This document shows positions 26,545 to 36,436 of a DNA stretch of 64,000 bases, piece by piece. The stretch is from the NCBI RefSeq assembly GCF_003614435.1, contig NZ_CP025546.1, forward strand, positions 682,001-746,000, given 5' to 3'. Origin of the DNA: Mycobacterium paragordonae (lineage in GTDB: Bacteria > Actinomycetota > Actinomycetes > Mycobacteriales > Mycobacteriaceae). The position numbers and the translations under genes were made by a program. Under the pieces are notes generated by a model. The model was given only the letters and a program-made list of their open reading frames with translations, had not been told where the DNA came from and searched no databases. Position 1 is the first letter of the stretch; every line of letters starts with the position of its first letter.

Positions 26545-26847
26545 ATGGCCAGGGCATTGCTGTTGGTCGAAAGCAAACCCGCGACACCGGACCTCGCGGA
26601 GGAGTATCACCGCTGGCACGAGGAGACGCACCTACCGGAGATGCTCGACGTCGAGGGCTTCGCCTCGGCCCGGCGCTGGAAGGCCGTCGACGGCGACTCC
26701 TTCCTGACGCTGTACGAGATCGACACGGACGTCGAGACGGCTCGCGCCAATCTGAAAGCGGCGCTGGCCAGCGGCCGCATGTCGCGGCCGTCCGCCGTCC
26801 ACACCGAGCCGCCTCCGGCCATGCGGTACTTCACGCCGGCCTCGTGA
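26545..26847 (+). CDS. EthD-like dimeric alpha-beta barrel protein
   Basis: 100 residues, preceded by a strong AGGAGG site. EYHRWHEETHLPEMLDVEGFASARRW is typical of the EthD/ferredoxin-like dimeric alpha+beta barrel families. Members are small enzymes or ligand-binding proteins found in catabolic operons; the activity is unknown. It is the last gene of the island. The 128 bases to the beta-glucanase contain no gene. Confidence 0.8.
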   Translation: MARALLLVESKPATPDLAEEYHRWHEETHLPEMLDVEGFASARRWKAVDGDSFLTLYEIDTDVETARANLKAALASGRMSRPSAVHTEPPPAMRYFTPAS

Positions 26848-26975
26848 GTGTGGGGGTGAATTTCGGTGCTATTCCTGGCCGCCGCGCGAAAAGCTTGCCG
26901 CACTGACCTGGAGCGACGCCGACACCGCCTCGCCGGAGTCCACGCAAGGCCGACCGGGCTGCTATCTTCCTTGCC

Positions 26976-27860
26976 ATGCCACAGATGGACCGTCGCCGCA
27001 TGCTCATGATGGCGGGATTCAGCGCACTGGCGGCCGCGACCGCGGCCCCGACAGCAAACGCGAGCCCGTCTCGGCCGGCCGCACCCGCCGGTCCCGCACC
27101 TGCGCCGGCCGCCCCCGCGGCCGGAGCGGCCGGTGGATTCATCTGGCACGACGAGTTCGACGGACCCGCCGGTTCGGCACCCGATCCCGGTAAGTGGGCG
27201 ATTTCGAACTTCCGGACGCCGATCCGCAATCCGGTCGGATTCGACCAGCCGCAGTTCTGGGGCCAGTACCGCGACAGCCGCCAGAACGTCTTCTTGGACG
27301 GCAATTCCAACCTGGTGCTGCGCGCCACGCACGACGGCCACGGCGGCTATTTCGGCGGCCTGGTGCACGGTTTGTGGCGCGGCGGCGTCGGCACCACCTG
27401 GGAAGCCCGGATTAAATTCAACTGCCTGGCACCGGGCATGTGGCCGGCGTGGTGGCTGTCCAACGACGACCCGGGCCGCAGCGGCGAGATCGACCTGATC
27501 GAGTGGTACGGCAACGGCACCTGGCCGTCCGGCACCACCGTGCACGCCAACCCCGACGGCACCGCCTTCGAGACCAACCCGATCGGCGTCGACGGCGGCT
27601 GGCACAACTGGCGCGTCAAGTGGGACGTCACCGGGATGTATTTCTGGGTGGACTACGCCGACGGCGCAGCCCCATACTTCTCGGTCCCGGCGACCGGCAT
27701 CGAGAACCTGGACGAGCCGTTCAAGGAATGGCCGTTCAATGACCCGGACTACACCGTGTTCCCGGTCCTCAACCTGGCGGTCGGCGGATCAGGTGGCGGC
27801 GACCCGGCGGCAGGCAGCTACCCGCAGGACATGCTTGTCGACTGGGTGCGCGTCTTCTAG
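26976..27860 (+). CDS. Secreted beta-1,3-glucanase-like protein (GH16), Rv0315-like
   Basis: 294 residues, the same length as Rv0315. A twin-arginine-type signal (DRRRMLMMAGF) is followed by an Ala-rich cleavage region and a Pro/Ala linker. The GH16 catalytic signature GEIDLIEWYG carries nucleophile and acid/base glutamates, with WHDEFDG at the domain start. It should hydrolyse beta-1,3-linked glucans outside the cell. In M. tuberculosis the orthologue directly follows Rv0314c; here the catabolic island separates them. It ends two bases before a convergent small secreted protein gene. Confidence 0.9.
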   Translation: MPQMDRRRMLMMAGFSALAAATAAPTANASPSRPAAPAGPAPAPAAPAAGAAGGFIWHDEFDGPAGSAPDPGKWAISNFRTPIRNPVGFDQPQFWGQYRDSRQNVFLDGNSNLVLRATHDGHGGYFGGLVHGLWRGGVGTTWEARIKFNCLAPGMWPAWWLSNDDPGRSGEIDLIEWYGNGTWPSGTTVHANPDGTAFETNPIGVDGGWHNWRVKWDVTGMYFWVDYADGAAPYFSVPATGIENLDEPFKEWPFNDPDYTVFPVLNLAVGGSGGGDPAAGSYPQDMLVDWVRVF

Positions 27861-27862
27861 CC

Positions 27863-28093
27863 CTAGTTCGACAGGTGTAGATACCACAGCCCGTCGTCGC
27901 CCTGGCGACAGTCCCAATGTGTGTACGCCCCGTCGTTGTGGGTGATCTCCACGTGCGGGCCGTCGGCCTGGCACGCCGCCAGCGTCGCGTAACTGCCCTC
28001 CACCTGGACCTCGTCAGCGTTGGCCACCGCCACCGCGGTGCTGAACAATGCGGCGCCGGCCGTCAGAATCCCGGCAGCGAACATGGTCTTCAT
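27863..28093 (-). CDS. Small secreted protein, unknown function
   Basis: 76 residues. An N-terminal Sec signal (MKTMFAAGILTAGAALFSTAVAVANA) should be cleaved after about residue 26, leaving ~50 residues with two cysteines (AACQADG and WDCRQG) that could form one disulfide. A GGGGGCTCGG-like purine run precedes the ATG. Similar short Cys-containing exported proteins are common in mycobacteria; I do not know a function. Confidence 0.75.
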   Translation of the reverse strand: MKTMFAAGILTAGAALFSTAVAVANADEVQVEGSYATLAACQADGPHVEITHNDGAYTHWDCRQGDDGLWYLHLSN

Positions 28094-28174
28094 CTCCGAG
28101 CCCCCTTCCGAAACTGTTGACTGTCGAATTGCCCGATTCGGCGTTCGCGAAACTGTGATCGTCAGTCATTCGAA

Positions 28175-28204
28175 CGTATGATCGAATAATCGTATGATCG
28201 ATCG
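28175..28204 (+). promoter_or_regulatory. Repeat-containing leaderless promoter
   Basis: An 11-bp direct repeat CGTATGATCGA occurs at 28175-28185 and 28191-28201 with a 16-bp period. The second copy contains a consensus -10 TATGAT (28193-28198) six bases before ATG 28205, so transcription probably starts at the start codon. The first copy has an identical TATGAT. The intergenic segment is clearly AT-richer than its surroundings. Confidence 0.45.
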
Positions 28205-28519
28205 ATGGGGCGGCTTGCGTCGATCGGGTACAACGGGCAACCGCTCCGCGGGCCTTTCCGGCCGGTGCGTCCGCCGGTGCCAGTGCTGGTGGACCTGACG
28301 GTGCTGTTCCCGCGCGAGCCGCACCGCTCGGGTCGCTACCACCCGAACGGCCTGCAGCTGCACAAGGTCGTCGAGGGCAAGCTGAGCTGCTGGGGACTGT
28401 GCGAGCAGGGCGACTGGTGGGGCCTGGTGACCTACCCGGTAGAGTTCGGCGCCCGGCAGAAGCCGGTGACGCACTGGGTGCCGGCCTGGACGCTGCGGCG
28501 AAAAGGTGAGCGGCCGTGA
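28205..28519 (+). CDS. Hypothetical protein
   Basis: 104 residues, predicted to be translated from a leaderless mRNA. It is Pro-, Trp- and Arg-rich, with no signal peptide or membrane helix. LHKVVEGKLSCWGLCEQGDWWGLVTYPVEFG has two cysteines and several tryptophans, suggesting a compact beta fold. A long frame on the opposite strand is a shadow of the downstream kinase gene. I do not recognise the family; the well-formed promoter is the main support. Confidence 0.6.
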   Translation: MGRLASIGYNGQPLRGPFRPVRPPVPVLVDLTVLFPREPHRSGRYHPNGLQLHKVVEGKLSCWGLCEQGDWWGLVTYPVEFGARQKPVTHWVPAWTLRRKGERP

Positions 28520-28552
28520 GGTTCTGCGCGTGTGCCCCTTAGGGTGGACCGA

Positions 28553-30052
28553 ATGAACGAACGGCCATTGCGACCGCTGCGCAGCGTCAAACAGATCACG
28601 CGCGGTTTGGGCGCTCTCGATCGCGAGCTGTTCGAGGCGGTCGCTGAGAGCCCGACTCCGCTGCTCGACAAGGCGATGCCGCCGCTGACCCGGGCCGCCG
28701 ACCATTCCAAGCTGTGGTTCGCCATCGGAGCCTTGCTGCTCGCGTCGGGAAAGCATTCCGCGCAGCGCGGCGCCACCCGCGGGCTGGTGTCGCTGGGCGT
28801 CACCAGCCTGGTGACCAACCAGGTCGCCAAGCGCGTCCGCCGGCGGCCGCGGCCGCTCTACGATTCCGTGCCGCTGGTGCGCCGCGTGCGGCGGCGGCCG
28901 ACGTCCAATTCGCTGCCGTCCGGGCATTCCGCCAGCGCGGCCGCATTCGCCGTCGGAGTGGGGCTGGAAAACCCGACGCTGGGCTTCGGGCTGGCCCTGC
29001 TGGCCGGCCTGGTCGGGTTGTCCCGGGTGGCCGTCGGTGCGCACTACCCCGGTGATGTCGTCATCGGGTTCGGGATCGGCTCCGGCATCGCCGTTCTCGG
29101 CAGCCGGTTGGTGCCACCCATCGTCGAAACCGCCCTGCCGAAGACCGAACCGCTGCGGGCGGACGTCGCGGAGCGCCCCGACGGTTCCGGGGTGGTCCTG
29201 GTCGTCAACCCGGCGTCGAACAGCGGCAACGGAGCCCGCGTTGCCGAGGAGGTTCGCGACCAGTTGTCCGCGGCGGAGATCGTCGAACTCGGCTCCGATG
29301 ACGACCCGTTGCAGGTAATGCGCGACGCCGTCGCACGCGCCGAGGTGCTGGCGGTCGGCGGCGGCGACGGCACGGTGGCCGCCGCCGCGGCGGTCGCCGC
29401 CGATGCGGGGGTGCCGCTGGCGGTATTTCCCGGGGGCACCTTCAACCACTTCGCCAAGGACATCGGCTGCGACTCCATCGCCAAGACCATCGAAGCCATC
29501 CGGCGTGGCAGCGTGGCCTACGTCGACATGATGTGCCTGAACGAGAACCACATGGTGGTCAACACCGCCAGCATCGGCGCCTACCCCGCGTTCGTCCAGG
29601 AACGGGAGAAGCTGGAAAAGCGCATCGGCAAACCGCTGGCCGGTATGTACGCGATGCTGCACACCCTGCGCAACGGCCAGCCCGTGCGCATCAGCTACGA
29701 CAACAAGACGCTGCAGACCTCACTCATGTTCATCGGCAATTCCCTCTATCTGCCAACCGGATTCGCCCCGTCGCGGCGCACCCGGATGGACGACGGCCTG
29801 ATCGATGTGCGCATCCTGGAAACCGGCCGCCGACTGGCCAGGACGAGGATCCTGACCGCGTTGGTGCTGGGCCGGCTGGAACGCAGCCCGCTCTACCACG
29901 AAATGCAGGTGCCGGAGTTCACCTTCACCGCGGTCGATGGGCCTACCGTCGTCGCGCATGACGGCGAGATCGGCGAGGAGTACGACAAAGCCACCTTCGT
30001 CTCGAAGTACCGGGCCCTGCCGGTCTACCGGCCGCTTCCCCTCATTCGGTGA
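28553..30052 (+). CDS. PAP2 phosphatase / diacylglycerol-kinase-like fusion
   Basis: 499 residues from ATG 28553 (AGGGTGG before it); in-frame GTGs at 28532 and 28544 are alternatives. The N-terminal ~200 residues form a PAP2 domain with [18 protein letters not shown] and [12 protein letters not shown], and three or so membrane helices. Residues ~215-495 are a diacylglycerol/sphingosine-kinase catalytic domain with [22 protein letters not shown] and [12 protein letters not shown]. It pairs lipid-phosphate removal with lipid phosphorylation in one membrane protein, a fusion also known from other actinobacteria. It overlaps the convergent xylulokinase end by 11 bases. Confidence 0.88.
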   Translation: MNERPLRPLRSVKQITRGLGALDRELFEAVAESPTPLLDKAMPPLTRAADHSKLWFAIGALLLASGKHSAQRGATRGLVSLGVTSLVTNQVAKRVRRRPRPLYDSVPLVRRVRRRPTSNSLPSGHSASAAAFAVGVGLENPTLGFGLALLAGLVGLSRVAVGAHYPGDVVIGFGIGSGIAVLGSRLVPPIVETALPKTEPLRADVAERPDGSGVVLVVNPASNSGNGARVAEEVRDQLSAAEIVELGSDDDPLQVMRDAVARAEVLAVGGGDGTVAAAAAVAADAGVPLAVFPGGTFNHFAKDIGCDSIAKTIEAIRRGSVAYVDMMCLNENHMVVNTASIGAYPAFVQEREKLEKRIGKPLAGMYAMLHTLRNGQPVRISYDNKTLQTSLMFIGNSLYLPTGFAPSRRTRMDDGLIDVRILETGRRLARTRILTALVLGRLERSPLYHEMQVPEFTFTAVDGPTVVAHDGEIGEEYDKATFVSKYRALPVYRPLPLIR

Positions 30053-31424
30053 GATCCTGCACCTGCGCATAGCGCTGCAGGACGCCCGGTGCGGCATCGC
30101 CCGCGTACTCCAGCGTCGCCGGCGGGGACCAGGCGGGCGGCGCCGGTGATCCGCTGCATGCCCAGGCCGCCTGCCGCGCCGCGCCTAGTGCGACGTATTC
30201 GGCTGCGGTGGGCACCAATACGGGCATGCCGAACACGGTCGGCGCGATCTCGCACACCGCGCGAGACTGCGCGCCGCCGCCGATCAGCAGGATGCGGCGC
30301 ACACTGACGCCATGAGTGGTGAGCTGGGCGAGGCCCTCGGCCAGCGCGCAGAGCATGCCTTCCACCGCCGCCCTGGCCAGGTTGGCGGGCGTCGAGTTCG
30401 AGACCCGAAGCCCGTGCAGCGCACCAGAGGCGTTGGGCCGGTTGGGCGTTCGTTCACCTTCCAGGTAGGGGACCAGTACCAGGCCCGCGCTGCCGGGCGG
30501 AGCCGACAATGCCAGGCTGGACAGGTCGTCGTGGTCGACCCGCAGCATCGTCGCCGCCGCGTCGAGCACCCGCGCGGCGTTTAGCGTGCACACCAGGGGA
30601 AGGTAGCGGCCGGTGCCGTCGGCGAAGCCGGCTACGAATCCCCGGTCGTCACGGACCGGATCGGCGGCCACGGCGCACACCACACCCGAGGTTCCGATCG
30701 AGACGATCACGTCGCCCTCACCGGCGCCCAGGCCCAGCGCCGCGGCAGCATTGTCGCCCAGTCCGGCTCCGAACAGTGTTGCGCCGCTCAATGATTCGGA
30801 GGGACCCAGCACGCGTGGCAGGGCAGGACTGCGCCCGCGCAGCGCCAGCTCGAGGAGGTCGACGCGGTACCGGTCGGTTTCGGCGTCGAAGTAGCCGGTG
30901 CCACTGGCGTCGCTGCGGTCGGTGGTTACTGCCGCAATGTCGGATTCACCGCGGAGCCGCCAGGTCAGCCAGTCGTGCGGCAGGCACACCGCCGCCGTGC
31001 GGTCGGCATGATGGGGCTCGTGGTCGGCGAGCCAGCGCAGTTTCGCGGCCGTGACGGCGGCCAGCGGCACCAGTCCGACGGCGTGCGCCCAGGCCTGCGG
31101 TCCGCCCAGGTCGTCCACCAGGTCGCGTGCCGCCTGGGCCGAGCGCACGTCGTTCCACAGCAGCGCAGGTCGCACGACTGCACCGGTGGAGTCGAGGCAC
31201 ACCATGCCGTGCTGCTGTCCGCCCACGGACACCGCTGCCACGTCGTCCAACCCGCCGGCCGCGACGATCGCCTGCCCGGCGGCCGATTCCCATGCGGCGG
31301 GGTCGATTTCGGTGCCGTCGGGGTGCGTGGCGCGGCCCTGGCGGATCACCGCGCCGGTGCCGGCGTCGCAGATCAGAACCTTGCAGGACTGTGTCGAGCA
31401 GTCGATGCCCGCGACCAGGGTCAC
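30042..31424 (-). CDS. xylB: Xylulokinase (FGGY family)
   Basis: 460 residues from GTG 31424, overlapping the preceding polyol dehydrogenase stop by four bases; the longer open frame is a shadow. FGGY-kinase motifs: [15 protein letters not shown] as the phosphate-1 loop, QQHGMVCLD and LLWNDVRS for xylulose-type sugars, [10 protein letters not shown] and [11 protein letters not shown]. It phosphorylates D-xylulose to D-xylulose 5-phosphate for the pentose phosphate pathway. Position in an operon with a polyol dehydrogenase supports xylulose over glycerol or gluconate. Confidence 0.88.
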   Translation of the reverse strand: MTLVAGIDCSTQSCKVLICDAGTGAVIRQGRATHPDGTEIDPAAWESAAGQAIVAAGGLDDVAAVSVGGQQHGMVCLDSTGAVVRPALLWNDVRSAQAARDLVDDLGGPQAWAHAVGLVPLAAVTAAKLRWLADHEPHHADRTAAVCLPHDWLTWRLRGESDIAAVTTDRSDASGTGYFDAETDRYRVDLLELALRGRSPALPRVLGPSESLSGATLFGAGLGDNAAAALGLGAGEGDVIVSIGTSGVVCAVAADPVRDDRGFVAGFADGTGRYLPLVCTLNAARVLDAAATMLRVDHDDLSSLALSAPPGSAGLVLVPYLEGERTPNRPNASGALHGLRVSNSTPANLARAAVEGMLCALAEGLAQLTTHGVSVRRILLIGGGAQSRAVCEIAPTVFGMPVLVPTAAEYVALGAARQAAWACSGSPAPPAWSPPATLEYAGDAAPGVLQRYAQVQDLTE

Positions 31425-32815
31425 GGTCGCAGCAGCTTCTCGACTGTCGCGCGGGCGCCGTCGCGGTGTAGCGAGTCCAGCGCCCACAGATACGGCTCCA
31501 CGAAACGGGGCTCCTCGATCAGGTTGCCGAAGACCGACCGGTTGGCCAGAAACGCCGACGCGTTCCTGCGCTGCGAGCGTGCGATCGGAATCAGGGTGTC
31601 CGCCCGCGGATCCACGACCTCGATAGGACGGCCTTCTTCGTCCACGCCCTCGGCGTAGCGGGCCCAACTGGCCACGATGGCCGCCGACAGTCGCACCGAG
31701 CCACCCGAGCGCAGGTTGTCGCGAACCACCGGCAGCAGCCACTTGGGGATCCGGTCCGACGATTCGGCGCAGAGCCGGGCCACCGTGTCGCGGACGTGCG
31801 CATTGGCGAAACGGGGGAGCAGGCCATCCTTGAACTCCCTCAGCCCGGGTACCGGCGTCAGTGTCGGCATCGCCTCGGAATCCATGTAGCAGCCCAGTAA
31901 TTGGGCGATCAGCGGGTCTTGAGCGGCGTCGTGCACCAGGCGGTAACCGGCCAGATACGCGAAGTAGCACAGGCCCTGGTGGCTGGCATTGAGCAGGCGG
32001 AGCTTCATCGCTTCGTACGGCGACACGTCATCGGCGAAGGTGACGCCCGCCCGGTCCAGCGGTGGTCGCCCGTCGGCGAAGTCGTCCTCGAGGGCCCACA
32101 TGGCGAACGGCTCCGTGATCACCGGCCAGGCGTCGTCCACACCGAAATCGGTTGTCAGTCTTTCGATCACATCGGGGGTGGTGGCCGGCGTGATCCGGTC
32201 GACCATCGAATTCGGAAACCGGGTGTTCTCGTCCATCCATTGCGCCAGTGCGGGATTGGACGTTTGGGCATAGGAGGTGAACGCCTGCCGCGCGATGTGG
32301 CCGTTTCCGACGATGTTGTCACAGGACACGATGGTCGGGGATTTCAAGCCGCGGAGCCGGCGCCGGTTGAGCGCCTCGGTGACCAGTGCGAAAACGGCGC
32401 TCAGCGGTTCGTTGTATCCGCCCTCGGTGATCGTCAACGAGATGATGCGCACCGCACGATCGGCGAGCAGCTCGATTACTGCCTCGGGATCATCTGGCGC
32501 ATAACGGAAGTCGACAATCGAACCGATGACTCGAGGTTCCCGGGTGCCGTCGGGGTGGGCCAGGGTCAGGGTGTACAGATGATCCTGATCGCGCAGCGCG
32601 TCACGCATCCGGCGGTCGCCGGGCAGCACACCGACCCCGCAGATGCCCCACTTCCGCGCGATTCCCTGGCTGAGCAGCCGGTCGACGTACATGGCCTGGT
32701 GGGCGCGGTGAAAGCCCCCGACGCCGAAGTGCACGATGCCGACCTTGATGCGGCTGCGGTCGTATTCGGGTGTGGGTATCTGCAGGGTGTGCAGGTTGCG
32801 GGCGTTGAGTTTCAT
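31421..32815 (-). CDS. Mannitol/D-arabinitol-type polyol dehydrogenase
   Basis: 464 residues from ATG 32815, which overlaps the AraC gene stop (ATGA). It is a long-chain polyol dehydrogenase: N-terminal [29 protein letters not shown], and the catalytic Lys region in [21 protein letters not shown] with the following His. It oxidises mannitol, D-arabinitol or a similar sugar alcohol to a ketose with NAD. The downstream xylulokinase suggests D-arabinitol to D-xylulose. No transporter is encoded nearby. Confidence 0.9.
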   Translation of the reverse strand: MKLNARNLHTLQIPTPEYDRSRIKVGIVHFGVGGFHRAHQAMYVDRLLSQGIARKWGICGVGVLPGDRRMRDALRDQDHLYTLTLAHPDGTREPRVIGSIVDFRYAPDDPEAVIELLADRAVRIISLTITEGGYNEPLSAVFALVTEALNRRRLRGLKSPTIVSCDNIVGNGHIARQAFTSYAQTSNPALAQWMDENTRFPNSMVDRITPATTPDVIERLTTDFGVDDAWPVITEPFAMWALEDDFADGRPPLDRAGVTFADDVSPYEAMKLRLLNASHQGLCYFAYLAGYRLVHDAAQDPLIAQLLGCYMDSEAMPTLTPVPGLREFKDGLLPRFANAHVRDTVARLCAESSDRIPKWLLPVVRDNLRSGGSVRLSAAIVASWARYAEGVDEEGRPIEVVDPRADTLIPIARSQRRNASAFLANRSVFGNLIEEPRFVEPYLWALDSLHRDGARATVEKLLRP

Positions 32816-33645
32816 GCCGGCAACTCGCTGCCGTGCCGGCGGTAGGCGGACGGGGGCCGGCCCCACGCACCCCGGAACGCCCGGGTGAACGAGCTGGCAC
32901 TGTCGAAGCCCACCCTGGTCGCGACCTGGAGCACGCTCAAATGCGGATCGGCCAAAAGCGCTGCCGCCCGCATCAGCCGGGCCTGCTGCGTGTAGTCGCG
33001 CCAGGTCATCTGAATTTCGCGGTGACACAGGCGCCGCAGCGAGCGGGGCGACATGCCCGCGGCTGCGGCGGCCTCATCAATCGTGATGCCAGCCAGTGAA
33101 TTACGCGTGTGTTTGAGTGCCACAGCGAGTTGCGGATGAGTGGTTGTCGGCAGACTGAACGGGCTCTGCGATCCGAGCAGCTCGGCCAGCAGTTCGGCGA
33201 AGCAATGGAAGTACGCCTCGGCCACCGGGTCGGCGGAGCGCCGGTCGATGGGCCACCGGCACGCGTAGATGATCATCTGGCGGATCAGCGGCGACACCAT
33301 CACGATCCCGGCGCCCGGCCGGGTAGGCCGCAGGTGACCGGGGTGCAGGAATATCGACACCGACCGCACCCGGGTGTCGATCGTGCTGATGTGTCCCAAG
33401 CCGGCCGGGATCCAGGCGGCCTGCCGCTCGGACAACACGTAGGCACCGGCATCCGTCTCCACTTCCAAGACGCCCTGCACGACGTACTCCAGCTGGTGCA
33501 GGTCGTGGGCGTGGCGCGCCGTGGTTACCCGTTGGCCTTCGTAGACAAACGCACCGGCCGTGCAGGCGCCACCCTGCCGCATGTCGATCAACACAGGATT
33601 GTCCGCGCAGGACAAGGCTGTGGCCGTCTGTGCAGAGAATGTCAT
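32812..33645 (-). CDS. AraC-family transcriptional regulator of the polyol operon
   Basis: 277 residues. An N-terminal cupin-like sensor (HAHDLHQLEYVVQGVLEVET) is followed by a C-terminal double helix-turn-helix (TIDEAAAAAGMSPRSLRRLCHRE and VLQVATRVGFDSASSFTRAFRGAWG). It overlaps the polyol dehydrogenase start, so it is autoregulated with the operon it most likely activates in response to the sugar alcohol. It is divergent from the methyltransferase at 33673 with only 27 bases between. Confidence 0.9.
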   Translation of the reverse strand: MTFSAQTATALSCADNPVLIDMRQGGACTAGAFVYEGQRVTTARHAHDLHQLEYVVQGVLEVETDAGAYVLSERQAAWIPAGLGHISTIDTRVRSVSIFLHPGHLRPTRPGAGIVMVSPLIRQMIIYACRWPIDRRSADPVAEAYFHCFAELLAELLGSQSPFSLPTTTHPQLAVALKHTRNSLAGITIDEAAAAAGMSPRSLRRLCHREIQMTWRDYTQQARLMRAAALLADPHLSVLQVATRVGFDSASSFTRAFRGAWGRPPSAYRRHGSELPA

Positions 33646-33672
33646 GGCTCTCCGATGGTACGACTGAGTGTC

Positions 33673-34353
33673 ATGTCAGCGCAGTCGTTTACGCCCGCCG
33701 CGGGTAACCCGAGATACACCAAGTACTACGACACCGTCATCGCGCTGTTGACGCGCGAAGAGCGGTGGCGCTCGGCCGTGATCGCGCAACTGGCACTCGA
33801 GGCGGCCGACACCGTCATCGATATCGGCTGTGGCACCGCGTCTTTGGCAATCAAGATGAAGCAGCAGCAGCCGGAGGCCCGGGTCATTGGGGTGGACCCC
33901 GACCCGCAGGTGCTGGCGATTGCCCGTGACAAGGTGCGCCGGGCCGGAGTCGAGGTCGAGTTCGTCCAGGCCATGGGGGACCGGGCCGTGGAACTCATCG
34001 GAGCCGGGATCGCGGACAAAGTGGTGTCCAGCCTGGTGCTGCACCAGTGTCCAGTGCCGATGAAGAAGGCGATCATCGGCGACATGTTCACGCTGCTGCA
34101 CCCCGGCGGCGAACTGGTCATTGCCGACTTCGGCGTGCAGCGCGACGCGTTGATGCGGCTGGGATTCCGCATCGTCCAGTTCGCCGACGGCAAAGAGGAC
34201 ACCCAGCCCAACGCGGACGGGATCCTGCCCGGGTTGATTACCCGGGCCGGGTTCGCAGATGTCGCCGAAGTGTCGGCGATCAGGACTGTCTCGGGGTCCA
34301 TCTCGCTTTACCGGGCAACCCGACCGGTTCCGGCGGACGAGATGAACCGTTAA
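33673..34353 (+). CDS. Class I SAM-dependent methyltransferase
   Basis: 226 residues from ATG 33673. Motif I is VIDIGCGTASLAIKM, with the acidic VIGVDPDP next and GGELVIADFG as motif III-like. It resembles ubiquinone/menaquinone-type (UbiE-like) small-molecule methyltransferases; the substrate is unknown. The long upstream frame is a shadow of the AraC gene. The next gene begins nine bases downstream, so the two may be co-transcribed. Confidence 0.85.
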   Translation: MSAQSFTPAAGNPRYTKYYDTVIALLTREERWRSAVIAQLALEAADTVIDIGCGTASLAIKMKQQQPEARVIGVDPDPQVLAIARDKVRRAGVEVEFVQAMGDRAVELIGAGIADKVVSSLVLHQCPVPMKKAIIGDMFTLLHPGGELVIADFGVQRDALMRLGFRIVQFADGKEDTQPNADGILPGLITRAGFADVAEVSAIRTVSGSISLYRATRPVPADEMNR

Positions 34354-34362
34354 TGTCGGACG

Positions 34363-35466
34363 ATGTACCTCTGCGCGGCGTACCTCGCGCGGCCGGCAAA
34401 GGCCCTGGCAATCCTGTGTTCGGTGCTCATCCTGGTCGCCGGTTGCCACTCGAAACCTGCGACGTCGAATTCGGACGCATCGCCCGGGGCGGGTGCGCCC
34501 GGTTCGTCCCGTGCTACGGCGCCGGTGCCGGCCGGAGCCCTGTTCAGCACCGCCGTGCCGTGGAACGTCGACGTTTCCGGCGCCGCCAGGGCGGGTCGCT
34601 CGGATGCGATCATTCAGGCGCTGAGTGCGGCGGGCGGCTGGGGGACCGGAGCCTTCCAGGCCGACTTCTCCATCCCGATCTTGTTCGCCGACGGCAACTC
34701 ACCGAAGACGAAGGTGGTCGGCGTCGAGGACTATTGCGGCGGCGGACCGGACTGCGACTCCGTTCCCGCGCAAATGCCGTTGCCGGCCAAGGCATACATC
34801 GAAGGCTCGTCCAGCCTCAAGTGTGACACCACCGGCGCAACCGAAGGGCAGGAAGACTGTCACCTGCTCGTCGTCGATCGCGACCAACGCAAGCTTTACG
34901 AGATCTATCACGGCAGCCAGTCCGGTCAAGACATCACGGCGCAGGCCTTCGTTGTCTGGGACCTCGCCAAGGCATACCCCGAGACATTGCGTGGCGATCA
35001 GTGCACCAGCGCTGACGCCGCCGGTTTCCCCATTGCCGCAATGTTGCCGACTGCCGATGAAGTCGCCTCTGGCGCAATCAATCACGCTATTCGCTTCATC
35101 CTCCCGAACGACCGGATGAAGGAGGGCGTCTACGTGCGTCCGGCCACCCACGCCGGCGGCCCGGCCAGTACCGATCCCAATGCTCCGCCCTACGGCGTGC
35201 GGTTCCGGCTGCGAGCAGACTTCGACGACTCGCACTTCTCCAAATCCGAACGGGTGGTCATCGCCGCTCTGAAAAAGTACGGAATGCTGCTCGCCGATGG
35301 CGGCCAGGTGCCGCTCACCTTCGCCGACGACCGGACCAGTACCAAGAAGTGGTCCGAATTAGGCGTCACCGCACAGTCATTCAACGACATCGCCGTCGAT
35401 CAGTTCGAGGTTGTCGATCTGGGTGAGGAGGTCAAGCTCACCTATGATTGCGTCCGCAACAAGTGA
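34363..35466 (+). CDS. Putative lipoprotein, unknown function
   Basis: 367 residues. A signal peptide with hydrophobic core ALAILCSVLILVA ends in the lipobox LVAGC, so Cys at about residue 28 should be lipidated. A Ser/Pro/Ala linker leads to a globular domain of ~310 residues with at least six cysteines (EDYCGGGPDC, LKCD, EDCHLLVVD, DQCTS, YDCVRNK), suggesting disulfides. No enzyme motif is recognised. It converges with the cyclopropane synthase gene with an 11-base gap. Confidence 0.8.
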   Translation: MYLCAAYLARPAKALAILCSVLILVAGCHSKPATSNSDASPGAGAPGSSRATAPVPAGALFSTAVPWNVDVSGAARAGRSDAIIQALSAAGGWGTGAFQADFSIPILFADGNSPKTKVVGVEDYCGGGPDCDSVPAQMPLPAKAYIEGSSSLKCDTTGATEGQEDCHLLVVDRDQRKLYEIYHGSQSGQDITAQAFVVWDLAKAYPETLRGDQCTSADAAGFPIAAMLPTADEVASGAINHAIRFILPNDRMKEGVYVRPATHAGGPASTDPNAPPYGVRFRLRADFDDSHFSKSERVVIAALKKYGMLLADGGQVPLTFADDRTSTKKWSELGVTAQSFNDIAVDQFEVVDLGEEVKLTYDCVRNK

Positions 35467-35477
35467 GCGTCGGCTGC

Positions 35478-36362
35478 TCAGCCTTTGGCGAGGGTGAACT
35501 GCGCGACGTCCGTATAGCCCTCGCGGAACAGGTCGGCACAGCCGGTCAGGTACTTCATGTACCGGTCGTAAACCTCTTGCGACTGAACGGCGATCGCCTC
35601 GTCGCGGTTGGCTTCCAGCGCGGCAGCCCAGGTGTCGAGCGTGCGTGCATAGTGCGGGCGTAACTGCTGAATCCGGTTGACCGAGAAGCCGGCCTGCTCC
35701 GCGTGCTCCTTGACGGCCTTGGCGGGAGGAAGGTCGCCGCCCGGGAAGATCTCGTCCATGATGAACTTCATGAACCGCAGCTTGGTCATGGTGATGGGTA
35801 GCCCGCGATCGGCAAATTCGTCCTCGCTGGGCTGAATGATGGTGTGCAGCAACATGATGCCGTCGTCAGGCAGAGCCTCATAGGCCATCTTGAAGAAGTC
35901 GGTGTACCGGTCGCGGCCGAAGTGCTCGAAGGCGCCGATGGAGACGATCCGGTCCACCTTCTCGTCGAACTGTTCCCAGCCCCGCAGCAGTACCCGCTTG
36001 CTGCGCGGGCTGGGGTGCTCATCGAGCCGTCGCTGGGTGTGCGCCTGCTGATTGCGGCTCAAGGTCAGGCCGACCACGTTCACGTCGTACTGCTCGAGCG
36101 CACGGACGATCGTGGTTCCCCAGCCGCAGCCGATGTCGAGCAGCGTCATGCCGGGCTGTAGCCCGAGCTTGCCGAGCGAGAGATCCACCTTGGCGATCTG
36201 AGCCTCTTCGAGGGACATGTCATCGCGTTCGAAGTACGCGCAACTGTAGGTCCGGGTGGGATCCAGGAAGATCTTGAAGAACTCGTCGGAGAGGTCGTAA
36301 TGCGCTTGGACGTCCTCGAAATGTGGCTTCAAAGTTTCGGATTCATTCTGGTTCTCAGGCAT
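35478..36362 (-). CDS. Mycolic acid cyclopropane synthase family methyltransferase
   Basis: 294 residues from ATG 36362. Family hallmarks are [28 protein letters not shown] motif [37 protein letters not shown], and [11 protein letters not shown] near the C terminus. These enzymes modify mycolic acids by adding cyclopropane rings or methyl branches. Sequence features are mixed between PcaA, UmaA and CmaA types, so I do not assign an individual name. It lies 74 bases upstream of no other same-strand gene; the MmpL-like gene ends 74 bases before its start, so a shared transcript is possible. Confidence 0.9.
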   Translation of the reverse strand: MPENQNESETLKPHFEDVQAHYDLSDEFFKIFLDPTRTYSCAYFERDDMSLEEAQIAKVDLSLGKLGLQPGMTLLDIGCGWGTTIVRALEQYDVNVVGLTLSRNQQAHTQRRLDEHPSPRSKRVLLRGWEQFDEKVDRIVSIGAFEHFGRDRYTDFFKMAYEALPDDGIMLLHTIIQPSEDEFADRGLPITMTKLRFMKFIMDEIFPGGDLPPAKAVKEHAEQAGFSVNRIQQLRPHYARTLDTWAAALEANRDEAIAVQSQEVYDRYMKYLTGCADLFREGYTDVAQFTLAKG

Positions 36363-36436
36363 AACGGCAACTTTCGACTCGACTCCCCCGTCGAGCGTAG
36401 CGTCGCGTGATCCAAGCCCGATTGACCTAAACCATG

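Noticed and set aside
17060..26975. Integrase, transposase or attachment repeats at the island borders
   Set aside because: No recombinase gene, terminal repeats or tRNA was visible at either edge, so the mode of insertion is unknown.
28166..29662. 498-codon minus-strand frame
   Set aside because: It is antisense to the PAP2/kinase fusion, which has complete catalytic motifs.
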